Shown: piece after piece, positions 1 to 10,700 of the stretch
How the letters are laid out: each line of letters starts with the position of its first letter
Position numbering within the stretch: the stretch's first letter is position 1
Assembly (NCBI GenBank): GCA_013388985.1
Contig: JACAEF010000040.1
Location: 24,937-88,936 of the forward strand
DNA: 64,000 bases
Direction: 5' to 3'
From: Rhodocyclaceae bacterium
GTDB lineage: Bacteria; Pseudomonadota; Gammaproteobacteria; Burkholderiales; Rhodocyclaceae
Translations under genes and position numbers: made by a program
The notes under the pieces: model-generated
The model's input: the letters and a program-made list of their open reading frames with translations, nothing else
Databases searched by the model: none
What the model was told of the DNA's origin: nothing

Positions 1-196
1 CTTCGAGATGGCCGGCGAGCACGCGCTTGACGAGATTGGGGATGCCGCGCCCGACATAGGCGCGGATGTCCTCGACGGCGACCGGCGGCCGGCCCAGATC
101 GGCGAGCATGCCATTGGCCGCGGCATGCAGGTCGAGGACGGTATCGAGCAGCGTGCCGTCGAGATCGAGCAAGACGGCCTTGACGGCGAGCGGCAT
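1..196 (-). CDS. gph: phosphoglycolate phosphatase, N-terminal part (cut by window edge)
   Basis: The reading frame starts at the ATG at 194-196 and runs off the left edge, so only about 65 residues are visible. They contain the HAD nucleophile motif DLDGTLLD near residues 11-18, followed by the cap-domain start with the VGRGIPNLVKR stretch typical of Gph. The enzyme hydrolyses 2-phosphoglycolate, the side product of Rubisco oxygenation. It follows rpe with only 4 bases between, the usual rpe-gph pair of proteobacteria (often followed by trpE), which supports the call. HAD phosphatases are hard to separate on a fragment, but the neighbourhood makes Gph the best reading. Confidence 0.85.
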   Translation of the reverse strand, partial: MPLAVKAVLLDLDGTLLDTVLDLHAAANGMLADLGRPPVAVEDIRAYVGRGIPNLVKRVLAGHLE

Positions 197-200
197 GCCC

Positions 201-893
201 TTACACCTTCGCCAGCTCGGCGCGCATTTCGCGGATGATCGTGTCGTAGCGGTGGGGGTCGGCTTCGTTTCTCTTGCCGAACACGGCAGAGCCGGCGACG
301 AAGGTGTCGACGCCGGCGCGCGCCACTTCGGCGATGTTGGCCGGGCCGACGCCGCCGTCGATTTCGAGCTCGGTCTTCAGGCCACGCTCGTCGATCATCT
401 TGCGCACGCGGCGCGCCTTTTCGAGCACGTAGGGGATGAACTTCTGGCCGCCGAAGCCGGGGTTGACCGACATCAGGAGCACCATGTCGAGCTTCTCGAG
501 CGTCCATTCCAGCACGTCCAAGGGCGTCGCCGGGTTGAAGACCAGGCCGGGCTTGCAGCCGGAATCGCGGATCAGGCCGATGGTGCGGTCGATGTGCTCG
601 GAGGCTTCCGGGTGGAAGGTGATGTAGGTGGCGCCGGCCTTGGCGAAATCGGGGATGATGCGGTCGACGGGTTTGACCATCAGGTGCACGTCGATCGGGG
701 CGGTGACGCCATGCTTGCGCAACGCCTCGCAGACCAGCGGGCCGATGGTCAGGTTCGGCACGTAGTGGTTGTCCATGACGTCGAAATGGACGATGTCGGC
801 GCCCGAGGCGAGCACGTCATCGACTTCTTCGCCGAGTTTCGCGAAGTTGGCGGACAGGATGGACGGGGCGATGCGATAGTTGGGCTGGGCCAT
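201..893 (-). CDS. rpe: ribulose-phosphate 3-epimerase
   Basis: A 230-residue TIM-barrel enzyme interconverting D-ribulose 5-phosphate and D-xylulose 5-phosphate in the pentose phosphate and Calvin cycles. Family motifs are all present: PSILSANF at residues 10-17, the metal/active-site HFDVMD (H36, D38, M40), DVHLMV around H70, the flexible VNPGFGGQ loop near 144, and EIDGGV with the catalytic Asp near 180. Length equals the family norm. The gene leads an rpe-gph operon on the minus strand and is divergent from apaG across about 95 bp that must hold both promoters. Confidence 0.97.
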   Translation of the reverse strand: MAQPNYRIAPSILSANFAKLGEEVDDVLASGADIVHFDVMDNHYVPNLTIGPLVCEALRKHGVTAPIDVHLMVKPVDRIIPDFAKAGATYITFHPEASEHIDRTIGLIRDSGCKPGLVFNPATPLDVLEWTLEKLDMVLLMSVNPGFGGQKFIPYVLEKARRVRKMIDERGLKTELEIDGGVGPANIAEVARAGVDTFVAGSAVFGKRNEADPHRYDTIIREMRAELAKV

Positions 894-988
894 GACCGGT
901 CTCCTCGATGGGTTGAATTAGAATCGCCTGATTGTAACGGGGCCGTCCATCAGGGCGGCTAACATTTTCTGATGACAGGTATAAGCCG

Positions 989-1372
989 ATGGCAGAGTCC
1001 AAGAAGTACGAAATCGAAGTCCTGGTCGAGACGCAATACCTGCCCGAGCAGTCGGATCCCACTGCGGACCGCTATTTCTTCGCCTACCGCATCCACATCA
1101 CCAATGTCGGCACCGAGGCCGCGCAGCTCGTCTCGCGGCATTGGATCATCACCGATGCCGAAGGGCGTATCGAGGAAGTGCGCGGCCTGGGCGTGGTCGG
1201 CAACCAGCCGCTGCTGCAGCCCGGCGAGAGTTTCGAATACACCAGCAGCTGTCCGCTCGCCACCCCGGTGGGCACGATGCGCGGCAGCTACCAGATGGTC
1301 GCCGAGGACGGCACGCGCTTCGAGGCGCCGATCTCAGAGTTCGTGCTGGCGATGCCGCGCACGCTGCATTAA
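989..1372 (+). CDS. apaG: ApaG protein
   Basis: A 127-residue single-domain protein of the ApaG family, a fibronectin-III-like beta sandwich of unknown biochemical role, associated in older genetics with cobalt/magnesium resistance and Ap4A metabolism. Hallmarks seen are YRIHITNVGTEAAQL, SRHWIITDAEGR, GVVGNQPLLQPGE and the YTSSCPL...GTMRGSYQMV block. The start ATG at 989 gives the usual length. Its 3' end overlaps by 39 bp the end of the convergent gene at 1334-2014. Confidence 0.95.
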   Translation: MAESKKYEIEVLVETQYLPEQSDPTADRYFFAYRIHITNVGTEAAQLVSRHWIITDAEGRIEEVRGLGVVGNQPLLQPGESFEYTSSCPLATPVGTMRGSYQMVAEDGTRFEAPISEFVLAMPRTLH

Positions 1373-2014
1373 GGCCTCTGCCTCCGCGGCGGAGAGCCGT
1401 TTCCACGGCAGCGGCAGCAGCCCCGGCACGCGCTGCCGGTAGGCGCGATAGGCCGCGCCGTAGTGCGCTTCGAGCTTCCGTTCTTCGAGCCGGGCGCCGA
1501 TGATCAGGTAGAGGGTGATGGCCGCGGCCGAGACGAGCATCGGCGCATTCATGTCGCGCGTCCAGATCAAGACGAGGCCGAGGCAATACCACGGATGGCG
1601 CACATGACGGTGCAGCGGCGAGATGCGGAACGCATCGTGCTCGGCAGCGTCGGCGCGCTTTTCTCTGAGTGGCCGCAAGCCGAGGAACTCGGCCATGTCA
1701 TAAGCGCCGGTCGAGACCCAGAAGGCTGCCAAGGCGGCGAGGGCGAGGCCGTTGGCGATCCAGGCGCCGATGCCGGTCCAGCGCCACAGCCAGTCGCCGG
1801 GAATCGCGAAGCTCGCCCACATTAGCGGCAGGACGAGCAGCGTGGCGACGAGGTTGTAGGCGAGGCGATACCACGGCGCGAACGCAGGCCAGCGGCGCGT
1901 CACCCAGCCCTTGACGGCGAGGGCGGCGAGCAGGGAATGGAGGCTTGCATAGGCGAGCCAGCCGAGCGCGAGCCAGAGCAGCGCCAGCGGAGCCGAATCT
2001 GCGAGGGTCGCCAC
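1334..2014 (-). CDS. NnrU / isoprenylcysteine-methyltransferase-like membrane protein
   Basis: A 226-residue integral membrane protein with about five hydrophobic helices. The C-terminal half carries the pattern shared by NnrU, PEMT and ICMT membrane methyltransferases: RHVRHPWYCLGLVLIW near 135-150, then a final block with ARLEERKLEAHYGAAYRAY and PGLLPLP. NnrU was named from denitrification clusters, but many homologues have no known substrate and no nitrogen genes are nearby. It lies 3 bp downstream of pcm on the same strand and overlaps the end of apaG convergently, so it is probably the last gene of a three-gene unit with pcm and the small ORF at 2761. Confidence 0.75.
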   Translation of the reverse strand: MATLADSAPLALLWLALGWLAYASLHSLLAALAVKGWVTRRWPAFAPWYRLAYNLVATLLVLPLMWASFAIPGDWLWRWTGIGAWIANGLALAALAAFWVSTGAYDMAEFLGLRPLREKRADAAEHDAFRISPLHRHVRHPWYCLGLVLIWTRDMNAPMLVSAAAITLYLIIGARLEERKLEAHYGAAYRAYRQRVPGLLPLPWKRLSAAEAEALMQRARHRQHEL

Positions 2015-2017
2015 GAG

Positions 2018-2764
2018 TCAGCGTAGATCGCGGGTCATCGGCACGAACGCGACGCGCAGCACGTCACGGTGAGTGAGCGTGCCGTCGGCGTTCTTCGTCA
2101 CGACTTCGAGCTGCTGGATCTGCTCCGGCAGGCCCACCGGGATCACCAGTCGTCCGCCGGGTTTCAGTTGTTCGAGCAGCGCGGGCGGGATGTGCGGCGC
2201 TGCGGCGGTGACGATGATGCCGTCGTAGGGGGCATGCTCCGGCCAGCCCTGATGGCCGTCGCCGTGGCGGATGGAGACGTTGTCATAGCCGAGGCGGGCG
2301 AGCCGCGCCCGCGCGGCGTTCGCCAGCGCGGCGATGATCTCGACGCTATACACCTCGCGCGCCAGCTCCGCCAGCACGGCGGTCTGATAGCCCGAGCCGG
2401 TGCCGATCTCCAGGATGCGATCGGCGGACCGGGGCTCGAGCAGGTCGGTCATCAGCGCGACGATGTAGGGTTGCGAGATGGTCTGGCCGTGGCCGATCGG
2501 CAACGGGCCGTTGACGAAGGCGAAGCGGCGTTCCGTGGCCGGCACGAACAGTTCGCGCGGCACGCGGGAGAGCGCGGCCATCACCTCCGCATCGAGCGCC
2601 TCCTTGCCGATTTCCTGCCGCGTCCAGGCGACCTCGTCGGCGATGTCGCGCAGCATCGCCTCGCGCTCGGCGCGCAGCTCGGCATCCTCGCTTTCCGCGT
2701 CGCCACTGGCGATGCGGTCGTTGCCGCTGCGCGACGGGAGTGCCATCGATCGGGCGAAGCTCAA
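2018..2764 (-). CDS. pcm: protein-L-isoaspartate O-methyltransferase
   Basis: A 248-residue SAM-dependent methyltransferase that methylates L-isoaspartyl residues as the first step of protein repair. Motifs seen are VPRELFVP, GHGQTISQPYIVALMTDLL, motif I LEIGTGSGYQTAVLAEL and IIVTAAAPHIPPALLEQLKPGGRLVIPVG. The longest frame opens with TTG at 2762-2764, overlapping the stop of the upstream gene (TTGA) with a GAGG about 6 bases before it. An ATG at 2744-2746 would remove only six residues and has no obvious ribosome site, so the TTG is preferred but not certain. The first 45 residues are hydrophilic and acidic, longer than in the enteric enzyme. Confidence 0.93.
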   Translation of the reverse strand: MSFARSMALPSRSGNDRIASGDAESEDAELRAEREAMLRDIADEVAWTRQEIGKEALDAEVMAALSRVPRELFVPATERRFAFVNGPLPIGHGQTISQPYIVALMTDLLEPRSADRILEIGTGSGYQTAVLAELAREVYSVEIIAALANAARARLARLGYDNVSIRHGDGHQGWPEHAPYDGIIVTAAAPHIPPALLEQLKPGGRLVIPVGLPEQIQQLEVVTKNADGTLTHRDVLRVAFVPMTRDLR

Positions 2765-3039
2765 TGATCCTCGAGGTGGGGAGCGAAGTCCTCGGCGGGC
2801 AGGCCGGTTTCCGGATCGATCCAGTCATTGATGCCGATCTCGTCCTCGGCCTCATTGAGCGATTCGACGGCCTCGCTGTCCTCGGCGCCAGCGGATTCCA
2901 TGTCCGCGACCGCCTCCGCCAGCGTCGCGAAGGGACCGATTTCCGCGCCGGTGTCGAGATCCTGCCAGTAAAAACCGTCGGGGCGTTCGATGATGTGCGT
3001 GCTCTCCGTGTTCCCGGCGGGTCTGCGCTGTGTGGCCAT
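2761..3039 (-). CDS. small acidic conserved hypothetical protein
   Basis: The 92-residue start is fixed by the ATG at 3037-3039 with an AGGAGG about 7 bases upstream. The protein is strongly acidic at its C-terminus and contains one recognisable patch, RPDGFYWQDLDTGAEIGPF, followed by ATLAEAVADM, resembling a short beta-hairpin plus helix domain found in many betaproteobacterial hypotheticals. It is translationally coupled to pcm through a 4-base TTGA overlap. No function can be assigned. A longer frame to 3156 exists but lacks a ribosome site. Confidence 0.7.
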   Translation of the reverse strand: MATQRRPAGNTESTHIIERPDGFYWQDLDTGAEIGPFATLAEAVADMESAGAEDSEAVESLNEAEDEIGINDWIDPETGLPAEDFAPHLEDH

Positions 3040-3199
3040 GCCAATCCTCCTGTGATCGTCTTTGTCGGTGAGTGTCGATCTGCCGATGCGGCCAAAGATA
3101 ACACCGATCGTCGCGTATCGCGCGCATTGACTGAGCCGACGGCATGGTCTAGACAAAGATGAAGGGCATCGCGTTCACAACCGTTGATGGAGGGATAAC

Positions 3200-3694
3200 A
3201 TGCAGACTGTCATCGAGCCCGACGAGCGGGTGAGCAAGGAGCTCTCGATGGTGATCGAGGCGATCGCCAATGATCCCGAGGGTACGGCGCCGGTGACGCT
3301 CGGTGTGGTGCGCGAACGGCTGCGGCAGACGCTGGCCGGCTTCGCCGAGGCCGAGCGGGTGCACAGCTTCGGCGACGAAGAGTTGCTCAGCGCCGAAGTC
3401 GATGCGCTGATCGACGAGTATGGCGAGGAGGCGCTCGCCACCGAGCTGGTCAGCGTCAAGGCCAGCGAGGAACTGTCGAGCGTGATCGAAACCCTGCTCG
3501 ACGAGCGCGACGAGGATGTCGTGCCGACGCTCGGCGAGGTGCGCGAGGCGATGCAGGCAGGGCTGGTGGCCAGGCTCGTCGGCGCCGGGCGGCTCGAAGC
3601 CGAGGACGAGCAGGCGCTCGATGCCGAGATCGATGCGCTGATCGAGCGCCTGGGCGAGGACGAGCCGGCGGAGAACGTGCTGCGCTATGAATGA
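3200..3694 (+). CDS. acidic protein with internal duplication, function unknown
   Basis: A 164-residue, highly acidic, alpha-helical protein. It consists of two related halves: residues about 12-80 contain SKELSMVIEAIA, TLGVVRERL, ELLSAEVDALIDEYGEEA; residues about 88-158 contain SEELSSVIETLL, TLGEVREAM, QALDAEIDALIERLGEDE. The pattern indicates an ancient tandem duplication. The ATG at 3200 follows GGAGGG with good spacing. It is monocistronic between the divergent pcm unit and the convergent argJ. There is no signal peptide, membrane segment or known catalytic motif. The family is not recognised. Confidence 0.65.
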   Translation: MQTVIEPDERVSKELSMVIEAIANDPEGTAPVTLGVVRERLRQTLAGFAEAERVHSFGDEELLSAEVDALIDEYGEEALATELVSVKASEELSSVIETLLDERDEDVVPTLGEVREAMQAGLVARLVGAGRLEAEDEQALDAEIDALIERLGEDEPAENVLRYE

Positions 3695-3784
3695 CGCGAA
3701 AGATTAGCGTGAAACGCCTTACATGCCGATCGCTGTCTCAGTCGTTTCATCGGCTGTGGGTGGCCCGAGGTCGGCGATGCGGCG

Positions 3785-5035
3785 TTAGCTGCGGTAATCG
3801 GCATTGATCTTCACGTAATCGTAGCTGAGGTCGCAGGTCCACACCTGCGCGGTGTGGCTGCCGCGGCCGAGATCGACGCGCACGCGGATCTCGGCGGCTT
3901 TCATGATGCGCGCGCCGTCTTCTTCACGATAGCTCATTGCCCGTCCGCCGTTTTCGGCGACGAGCACTTCCTCGCCATTGCTGCCGAGCCAGACCTTCAC
4001 CTTGCTGTCGTCGAGATCGGCGAGGCCGGGATCGTTGTTCCAGGCATAGCCGATCGCAGCGAGGATGCGGCCGAGGTTGGGATCGGAGGCGAAAAAGGCG
4101 GTCTTCACCAGCGGCGAATGGCCGATCGCATAGCCGACCGCCTTGCATTCCCCGCGGCTGCGGCCGCCGGTGACGAGGATCTCGATGTATTTGCTCGCCC
4201 CTTCGCCGTCGCGCACGATCGCCTGCGCGAGCTCGCGCGCGACGTCGATCACGGCCTGCTTGAATTCGCCCCAGCCCGGCGCGTCGACGCTTTCGAACTT
4301 CGCCGGCCCACGGCCGGTGGCGATCAGCACGAAGGAATCGTTGGTCGAGGTGTCGCCATCGACGGTGATGCAGTTGAAGGATTCGTCGGCCGCTTCCTTG
4401 ACGAGGCGGTCGAGCATCGGCTGGCTGACCGCCGCGTCGGTGGCGACGAAGCCGAGCATCGTCGCCATGTTCGGGCGGATCATGCCGGCGCCCTTGGCGA
4501 TGCCGGTGATCACCACTGCCGTGTCGCCAGCGCCGATTTTGCGCGAGGCGGCCTTGGCGACGGTATCGGTGGTCATGATCGCGTGCGCGGCATCAAACCA
4601 GCCGTCGGCCTTCAATGCCGAGAGGGCTGCCGGCAGACCGGCCTTCAGGCGCTCGACCGGCAGCGGTTCGAGGATCACGCCGGTGGAAAAAGGCAGCACC
4701 TGGGAGGCAGCCAGGTCCATCAGCTTCGCCACCGCGGCGCAGGACTGTCGGGCGGCGACGAGCCCGGCCTCGCCGGTGCCGGCGTTGGCGATGCCGGTGT
4801 TGATCACCAGCGCGCGGATGCCCTCCTGCTTCAGGTGCTCGCGGCAGACCTGCACCGGGGCGGCGCAGAAGCGGTTCTGCGTGAATACCCCGGCGACCCG
4901 GCTGCCGGGGGCGAGCTCGATCAGCGTCAGGTCGCGGCGGTTGGCCTTGCGGATGCCAGCGGCGGCCGTGCCCAGGCGCACGCCGGCGACGGGGTGGAGT
5001 TGGTCGGGAGCGGGAGTGAGGTAATTGACGGGCAT
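3785..5035 (-). CDS. argJ: bifunctional glutamate N-acetyltransferase / amino-acid acetyltransferase
   Basis: A 416-residue ArgJ, which recycles the acetyl group from N-acetylornithine to glutamate and can acetylate glutamate de novo in arginine synthesis. Seen are [34 protein letters not shown], and the autoproteolysis/nucleophile block [16 protein letters not shown], where the Thr after MA becomes the N-terminus of the beta chain. The end [11 protein letters not shown] is typical. The ATG at 5033-5035 lies 1 base after the glnE stop; a frame extension upstream is out of family. Residues 165-174 ([11 protein letters not shown]) are encoded by a copy of the dispersed 26-bp repeat, just before the conserved GIAKGAGMI. 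Confidence 0.96.
   Translation of the reverse strand: MPVNYLTPAPDQLHPVAGVRLGTAAAGIRKANRRDLTLIELAPGSRVAGVFTQNRFCAAPVQVCREHLKQEGIRALVINTGIANAGTGEAGLVAARQSCAAVAKLMDLAASQVLPFSTGVILEPLPVERLKAGLPAALSALKADGWFDAAHAIMTTDTVAKAASRKIGAGDTAVVITGIAKGAGMIRPNMATMLGFVATDAAVSQPMLDRLVKEAADESFNCITVDGDTSTNDSFVLIATGRGPAKFESVDAPGWGEFKQAVIDVARELAQAIVRDGEGASKYIEILVTGGRSRGECKAVGYAIGHSPLVKTAFFASDPNLGRILAAIGYAWNNDPGLADLDDSKVKVWLGSNGEEVLVAENGGRAMSYREEDGARIMKAAEIRVRVDLGRGSHTAQVWTCDLSYDYVKINADYRS
4516..4541 (-). repeat. dispersed 26-bp repeat, copy inside argJ
   Basis: About 21 of 26 positions match the consensus seen elsewhere in the window (core TCGGCGCTGG on the minus strand). It is read within argJ as K-I-G-A-G-D-T-A, in the same phase as six other intragenic copies. 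Confidence 0.7.
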
Positions 5036-5036
5036 C

Positions 5037-7688
5037 TCATGAGTCTCCAAAGACGTGTTTCCAGAGCGCGCGCACCGCGGCGATGCGCGCGGCGAGCGGC
5101 GCGGCCTCGACACGGCTGTCGAGGTTGTTCAGACGCAGCTTGTGTTGCAGGCGGCGGTATTCGCGATAGGCCTCGCGCGCGGCCTCGGCCAGCTCGGCGG
5201 GAATCAGGCCGCAGTCTGCGGCGATCTTCAACAGCGCGATGTTGCCAAGGTTGCCGGTGAGCTGCGGATAGTCGCAGGCGTAGCCGAGGACCAGGTATTG
5301 GACGATGAACTCGACATCGACGAGGCCGCCGAAATCGTGCTTGAGGTCGAACAGCTCCGATGCGCCCCGGGTGCCGAGGTTCTCGTGCATCTTGCGGCGC
5401 ATCGCCAGCACCTCCTCGCGCAGCCGCGCGCGGTCGCGGCGCTGGCAGAGGATATCGCGGCGGATGGCCTCGAAGGCTTCGCCGATCCTCGTATCGCCGG
5501 CGACGAAGCGGGCGCGCGTGAGCGCCTGATGTTCCCACACCCAGGCGCTCATCTGCTGGTATTTGCGGAAGGCTTCGAGCGAGCAGGCGACCAGGCCGGC
5601 ATCGCCGTTCGGTCTGAGGCGCAGGTCGGTCTCGAACAGGATGCCGGCGGCGGTGCGCGTCGACAGCCAGCTGGTGAGCCGCGTGGCGAGCTTGGCGTAG
5701 ATGCCGGCGGCATCGGGATGCGGATCGTCGAACAGATAGACGAGATCGAGGTCGGAGGCGTAGCCGAGCTCCTTGCCGCCGAGCTTGCCGTAGCCGATCA
5801 CCGCGAAGGCCGGCGTCTCGCGATGCTTCTTCAGCAGTTTGCGCCAGGCCAGTTCGAGGGCGCGGCCGACGAGGATGTCGGCCAGCTCGGAAAGATGGTC
5901 GGAGAGCCGCTCGACGGTCAGCAGGCCGGCGATGTCCTGGGCGAGCAGGCGGAACACCTGGGCATGATGCGCTTCGCGCAACGCGTCCATCTGCGCCTCG
6001 GTATCCGGCTCCAGCGCGTCGGTCTGCTCGGTGAGCTGCTGGCGGAAGGCGGGCCAGTCGGGCGCCATCTGCAGCAGGCGCGGGTCGAGCAGCTCGTCGA
6101 GCAGGATCGGATGGCTGAGCAGATATTCCGCCGCCCAGGACGAAGCGCTGACGATCTTCGCCACCTGTTCGAGCGCCTGCGGATATTGCAGCAGCAGGGC
6201 CAGGTAGGCAGCGCGCCGGCCTATCGCTTCGAGCAGGTCGAGCATGCGCGAGAGCGTCGCATCCGGGTTCGGCATCGCAGCGGCGGCTTGGATGACGCGG
6301 GGCACGAGGGCGTCGAAACGGTTGCGCGCCTGCTCGCCCATCTGCTGGTAACGCGTGCCGCCGCGGATCGCGGCGAGTCGCGCGCACAGGGGTGCCGGGT
6401 CGCGAAAGCCGAGTTTTTCGAGTTCTCTCTCCTGGCCGCCGGCCTGGTGCCAGAGCGGGTCGAGCGCGTGGTTGCGCTCGTCGGGCGCGGCGAAGATCGC
6501 GGCGAAATGGCGCGCCACGTTCTGGCGGTGGTCGTCGAGTTCGGCGAGCAGCGCCGCGTAATCGCCAAAGCCCATCGCCTGGGCAACGCGCTGCTGGTCG
6601 TCCGCGTTTTCGGGCAGCGCGTGGGTCTGGGCATCGTCGAGGTATTGCAGGCGATGTTCGAGGCGGCGCAGGAAGCGGTAGGCGGCGGCCAGCTCGACGA
6701 CCGCATCGAGTTCGAGCTGGCCGCGGTCGACCAGCCTTTTGAGCACTTCGAGCGTCGGCCTGACTTGCAGCGCGGCATCGCGGCCGCCGCGGATCAGCTG
6801 GAACACCTGGGCGATGAACTCGATCTCGCGGATGCCGCCGGGGCCGAGCTTGATGTTCGTGGCCATGTCCTTCTTCGCCACTTCGCGGCGGATCTGCGCA
6901 TGCAGCTCGCGCATCGCCTCGATCGTGCCGAAGTCGAGGTACTTGCGGAACACGAAGGGCTGGCGGATCGCTTCGAGCTCGTCCCAGCGCGTGCCGGTGA
7001 GCGGGCGCGCCTTGATCCAGGCGTAGCGCTCCCATTCGCGGCCCTGGGTGTAGAAATAGTTTTCCAGCATCTCGAACGAGCAGACCAGCGGGCCGGAATC
7101 GCCGTTGGGCCGCAGCCGCATGTCGACGCGGAACACCTGGCCGTCACCGGTGATCTCGGCCAGTGCGTTGATGAGATTGCGGCCCAGCCGCGTGAAGAAT
7201 TCGAAGTTGGAGATCGAACGACCCCCGTCCGTGTCGCCGTCCTCGGGATAGACGAAGATCAGGTCGATGTCCGACGAGACATTGAGCTCGCGGCCGCCGA
7301 GCTTGCCCATGCCGATGACGATCAGTTGCTGGCGTTCGCCCGCAGCGTTGCGCGGCTCGCCGTAGCGGCCGACCAGCGCGGCCTCGACGACCGAGAGCGC
7401 CGTGGCGATCGCCGTCTCGGCGGTCACCGTCATGCTCTCGACCACTTCGGCGAGATCGGCGCGGCCGCTGAGGTCGCGGCTGATGATGCGCGCCATCGCG
7501 CGTTGCTTGAGGCGCCGCAGCGCCGGCTTGAGGCTTTCTTCGTCGAGCGGCCGCTCGTTCAGCCAGGCTTTCGCCAAGGTCGCGGTCAGCGGCGCTTCGG
7601 CGCACAGTTCGTCCTGCAGTTCGGGGCGGGCTTGCAGCAGGCGGGCCAGATAGCGCGAGTATCCGGTGGGGGAGAGGGGCGGGGTCAT
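5037..7688 (-). CDS. glnE: bifunctional glutamine-synthetase adenylyltransferase / deadenylase
   Basis: An 883-residue GlnE, which adenylylates and deadenylylates glutamine synthetase in response to PII. The two nucleotidyltransferase domains are evident: the N-terminal [22 protein letters not shown] near 122-145 (deadenylylase) and the C-terminal [26 protein letters not shown] near 640 (adenylylase). Each is followed by an RLRPNGD block and a [16 protein letters not shown] block. It is slightly shorter than the enteric enzyme. The ATG at 7686-7688 is the first in frame. argJ follows after a single base, an operon joining nitrogen regulation and arginine synthesis. It is divergent from yhdP. 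Confidence 0.97.
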   Translation of the reverse strand: MTPPLSPTGYSRYLARLLQARPELQDELCAEAPLTATLAKAWLNERPLDEESLKPALRRLKQRAMARIISRDLSGRADLAEVVESMTVTAETAIATALSVVEAALVGRYGEPRNAAGERQQLIVIGMGKLGGRELNVSSDIDLIFVYPEDGDTDGGRSISNFEFFTRLGRNLINALAEITGDGQVFRVDMRLRPNGDSGPLVCSFEMLENYFYTQGREWERYAWIKARPLTGTRWDELEAIRQPFVFRKYLDFGTIEAMRELHAQIRREVAKKDMATNIKLGPGGIREIEFIAQVFQLIRGGRDAALQVRPTLEVLKRLVDRGQLELDAVVELAAAYRFLRRLEHRLQYLDDAQTHALPENADDQQRVAQAMGFGDYAALLAELDDHRQNVARHFAAIFAAPDERNHALDPLWHQAGGQERELEKLGFRDPAPLCARLAAIRGGTRYQQMGEQARNRFDALVPRVIQAAAAMPNPDATLSRMLDLLEAIGRRAAYLALLLQYPQALEQVAKIVSASSWAAEYLLSHPILLDELLDPRLLQMAPDWPAFRQQLTEQTDALEPDTEAQMDALREAHHAQVFRLLAQDIAGLLTVERLSDHLSELADILVGRALELAWRKLLKKHRETPAFAVIGYGKLGGKELGYASDLDLVYLFDDPHPDAAGIYAKLATRLTSWLSTRTAAGILFETDLRLRPNGDAGLVACSLEAFRKYQQMSAWVWEHQALTRARFVAGDTRIGEAFEAIRRDILCQRRDRARLREEVLAMRRKMHENLGTRGASELFDLKHDFGGLVDVEFIVQYLVLGYACDYPQLTGNLGNIALLKIAADCGLIPAELAEAAREAYREYRRLQHKLRLNNLDSRVEAAPLAARIAAVRALWKHVFGDS

Positions 7689-7741
7689 GGATTAAAATCG
7701 GCGGCTCGGCATGCCATGCCATTCTAGACTGCCCCGACCCC

Positions 7742-10700
7742 TTGCCTGCGTTGTCTTTTCCTGTTCCCGGCATCCTCCGTACCCTGCTGCGCTGGAGCGG
7801 ACGTCTCCTGCTGCTGCTGTATTTCGCCGCGGCGACGCTGATCCTGGTCGGTCGCCACTGGCTGATGCCGGAGATCGACCGCTGGCGCGCGACGATCGAA
7901 CGGCAGCTCTCCGAGTCCATCGGGCTGCCGGTCACCCTCGGCGAACTCTCCGCCGACTGGCCTGGGCTCCATCCGCACTTGAGCGTCGGCAAGCTGCGCG
8001 TGCATGATCGCACCGGCCGCGAGGCGCTGATGCTCGAACGCGTCGAGGCGGAGGTCGGCTGGACCTCGCTGCTGTTTTTCGAGCCGCGCCTGCACCGTCT
8101 CGAGATCATCGCGCCCGTGCTCGAGATTCGCCGCGACGCGGCCGGCGCGATCTTCGTCGCCGGCCTGCCGGTGCGTGCCGAGGGCGATGGCGGCCTCATG
8201 GACTGGCTGCTCGAGCAATATCGCGTCGTCGTGCGCGATGCCCGCATCGTCTGGCGCGACGAGATGCGCAACGCGCCGCCGCTCGAGTTCAGCCGGCTCG
8301 ATTTCGAGCTGCGCAATCTCGGCCATCATCATAGCTTCGGCCTGGTGACCGAACCTTCCGGCGGATTCGCGGCGCGCCTCGACCTGCGCGGCAATCTCAG
8401 CGGACGCAGCCTGAGCGAGCCCGCCGGCTGGTCCGGACAGCTGTATCTGGATGCGACGCAACTCGATCTCGCCGCGGCTAAGCCGTGGCTGACTTTGCCG
8501 CTGGAAATGTCCCAAGGCAGGGGCGATGCGCGCCTGTGGCTCGACTTCGCCGCTGCCCAGCCCACCGCCGTAACGGCCGATCTGCGGCTCGCCGATCTCG
8601 ATCTGCGGCTGCGACCCGACCTGCCGGCGCTCGCCTTGACGCACATCGAGGGACGCGTCGGCGCGCGCCGCACCCAGGATGGCTATGCCGGCGAGCTGAA
8701 GCACTTCAGCCTGGCGAGCGCGGAGGGCATCGCGCTGCCCGCCACCGATGCGAGCCTGCGCCTCAAGACCGACGCGCGCGGCGGCGAGTTCATCGCCAAC
8801 CGGCTCGAGCTCGACCCGCTCGCGGCGCTGCGGGTCTTCCTGCCATTGCCGCAGCCCTTGCGCGACCGCCTCGATGCGCTCGCGCCGCGCGGCGCGATCG
8901 CGAATTTCTCCCTGGCCTGGCAAGGCGCTACGGATGCGCCACGGGACTGGCGCATCCGCGGCGATTTCGAAGACCTTGCGCTCGCGCCCTGGAAGACGCT
9001 GCCCGGTTTCAGTGGCGTTACCGGCCACCTCGAAGGCGACGACAAAACCGGCCGGCTCTCGCTCACCGGCAGCGACGTCCGGCTCGAGTTGCCGGCGGTG
9101 TTCCCGGAGCCGACCCTGAAGCTCGGACGGCTCGAAGCGGAGATCGGCTGGCGCAAGAAGGACGGGGTCAGCGAGTTCCTCATCCAGCGCGCCAGTTTCA
9201 GCAACGACGATGCCAAGGGCGAAGCGGCCGGCAGCTATCGCTACACCGGGCAGGGGCCCGGCGAGATCGATCTGACGGCGAAGCTGCAGGATGCCGCGGG
9301 CGGCGCGGTCTGGCGCTATCTGCCCCGCGTGGTGAGCAAGGATGCGCGCGACTGGCTGCAGGCAGCGATCCAGGGCGGCCGCGCCGACGGCACGACGCTG
9401 CGGCTCAAGGGGCCGCTCTCGCAGTTCCCGTTCCGCGGCGGCAAGGGCGGCATCTTCCAGGTGAAGGGGGGGGTTCGCGGCGTCGGCCTCGACTATGCGC
9501 CGGGCTGGCCGCGCATCGACGGCATCGATGGCGAGCTGCTGTTCGAGAACGAGCGCATGCTGATCCGCGCGCAGCGGGCGTCGATCATGGGCGTGGCGTT
9601 GCAGGACGTGCGCGCCGAGATTCCCGATCTCGAGGCGAGCGAGGAACAGCTCATCATCGCCGGACGGGCGCAGGGCGAGACGCAGCGGTTCCTCGATTTC
9701 ATCGAGGCCAGTCCGGTGGGCGGGCGCATCGATCACTTCACTGCGGGCATGGTCGCCCGCGGCACGGGCACGCTCGATCTGAAGCTCTCGATGCCGTTGC
9801 GGCATGTGGCGAACACCCAGGTCGAAGGACGATACCGCTTTGCCGACAACCGGCTCGAAGTGCTGGAAGGCCTGCCGCCCTTCACCGAGGCGCAGGGCGA
9901 AGTCGCTTTCACCGCGGAACGCTTGCAGGCGAAGAACCTGCGCGCGCGCTTCCTCGATCAGCCGATGACGCTCGACATCGCCACACTGGCTGGCGGCACG
10001 GTGCGCATCACCGCCGCCGGCAGCCTGGCGGCGAACGGCTTGCGTCGCCATTACGGCTGGCCGGCGCTCGACCATCTCTCGGGCGAGACGCCGTGGCGCG
10101 GCGTGCTGACCGTGAAGAAGCCGGCTGCCGAGTTGCGTCTCGAATCCGATCTGCGCGGCTTCGCCTCGAGCCTTCCCGAGCCGCTCAACAAGCCGGCGCT
10201 CAGCAGTCTGCCGCTCGTCGTGCAGGGGCGCATCGATGCGCAACGGGCGCAATGGCAGGCGACGCTGGGACGTATCGCCAGCCTCGCCATGCAACGGGCG
10301 AACGAGTCCTGGCGCGGCCGGCTGGCCATCGGCGAGAAGGCCACCGGACAAACGGCGGCGCTACCGGCGCAGGGGCTCGCGCTGGTGATGAACCTGCCGC
10401 GGATCGATGCCGATCTCTGGCGCGGCCTGGCCAGAGACGGGGCGGGCGACGGCACGGGCGAAGCGTTGCCGCTGGCGAGCGTGGATCTGGCCAGTCCAGA
10501 GCTGCGTTTTCTGCACCGCGCCTTCCATGACGTGCATTTCCTCGCGATGCGCGACGAGGGCCGCTGGCGGTTGGGAGTGGACAGCCGCGAAGCGCAGGGC
10601 AGCCTGATTTGGGAGACGGCCGGTGCCGGCCGCATCAGCGGTCGTTTCGCTCGATTGCATCTGCCGGCCGGCGAGGGCGCGACGGAGCCCGAGGTGGATA

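Noticed and set aside
3570..3600. Possible decayed repeat copy in the acidic duplicated protein (VGAG)
   Set aside because: Match limited to about 13 of 20 bases in GC-rich sequence; indistinguishable from chance.
7693..7718. Repeat-like start AAAATCGGCG between glnE and yhdP
   Set aside because: Only the first ten bases agree; the rest diverges.
5055..10351. Very long open frames antisense to glnE and yhdP (up to 890 codons)
   Set aside because: They are shadows of GC-rich genes on the other strand: composition is repetitive, no family motif is seen, and no ribosome site precedes them.
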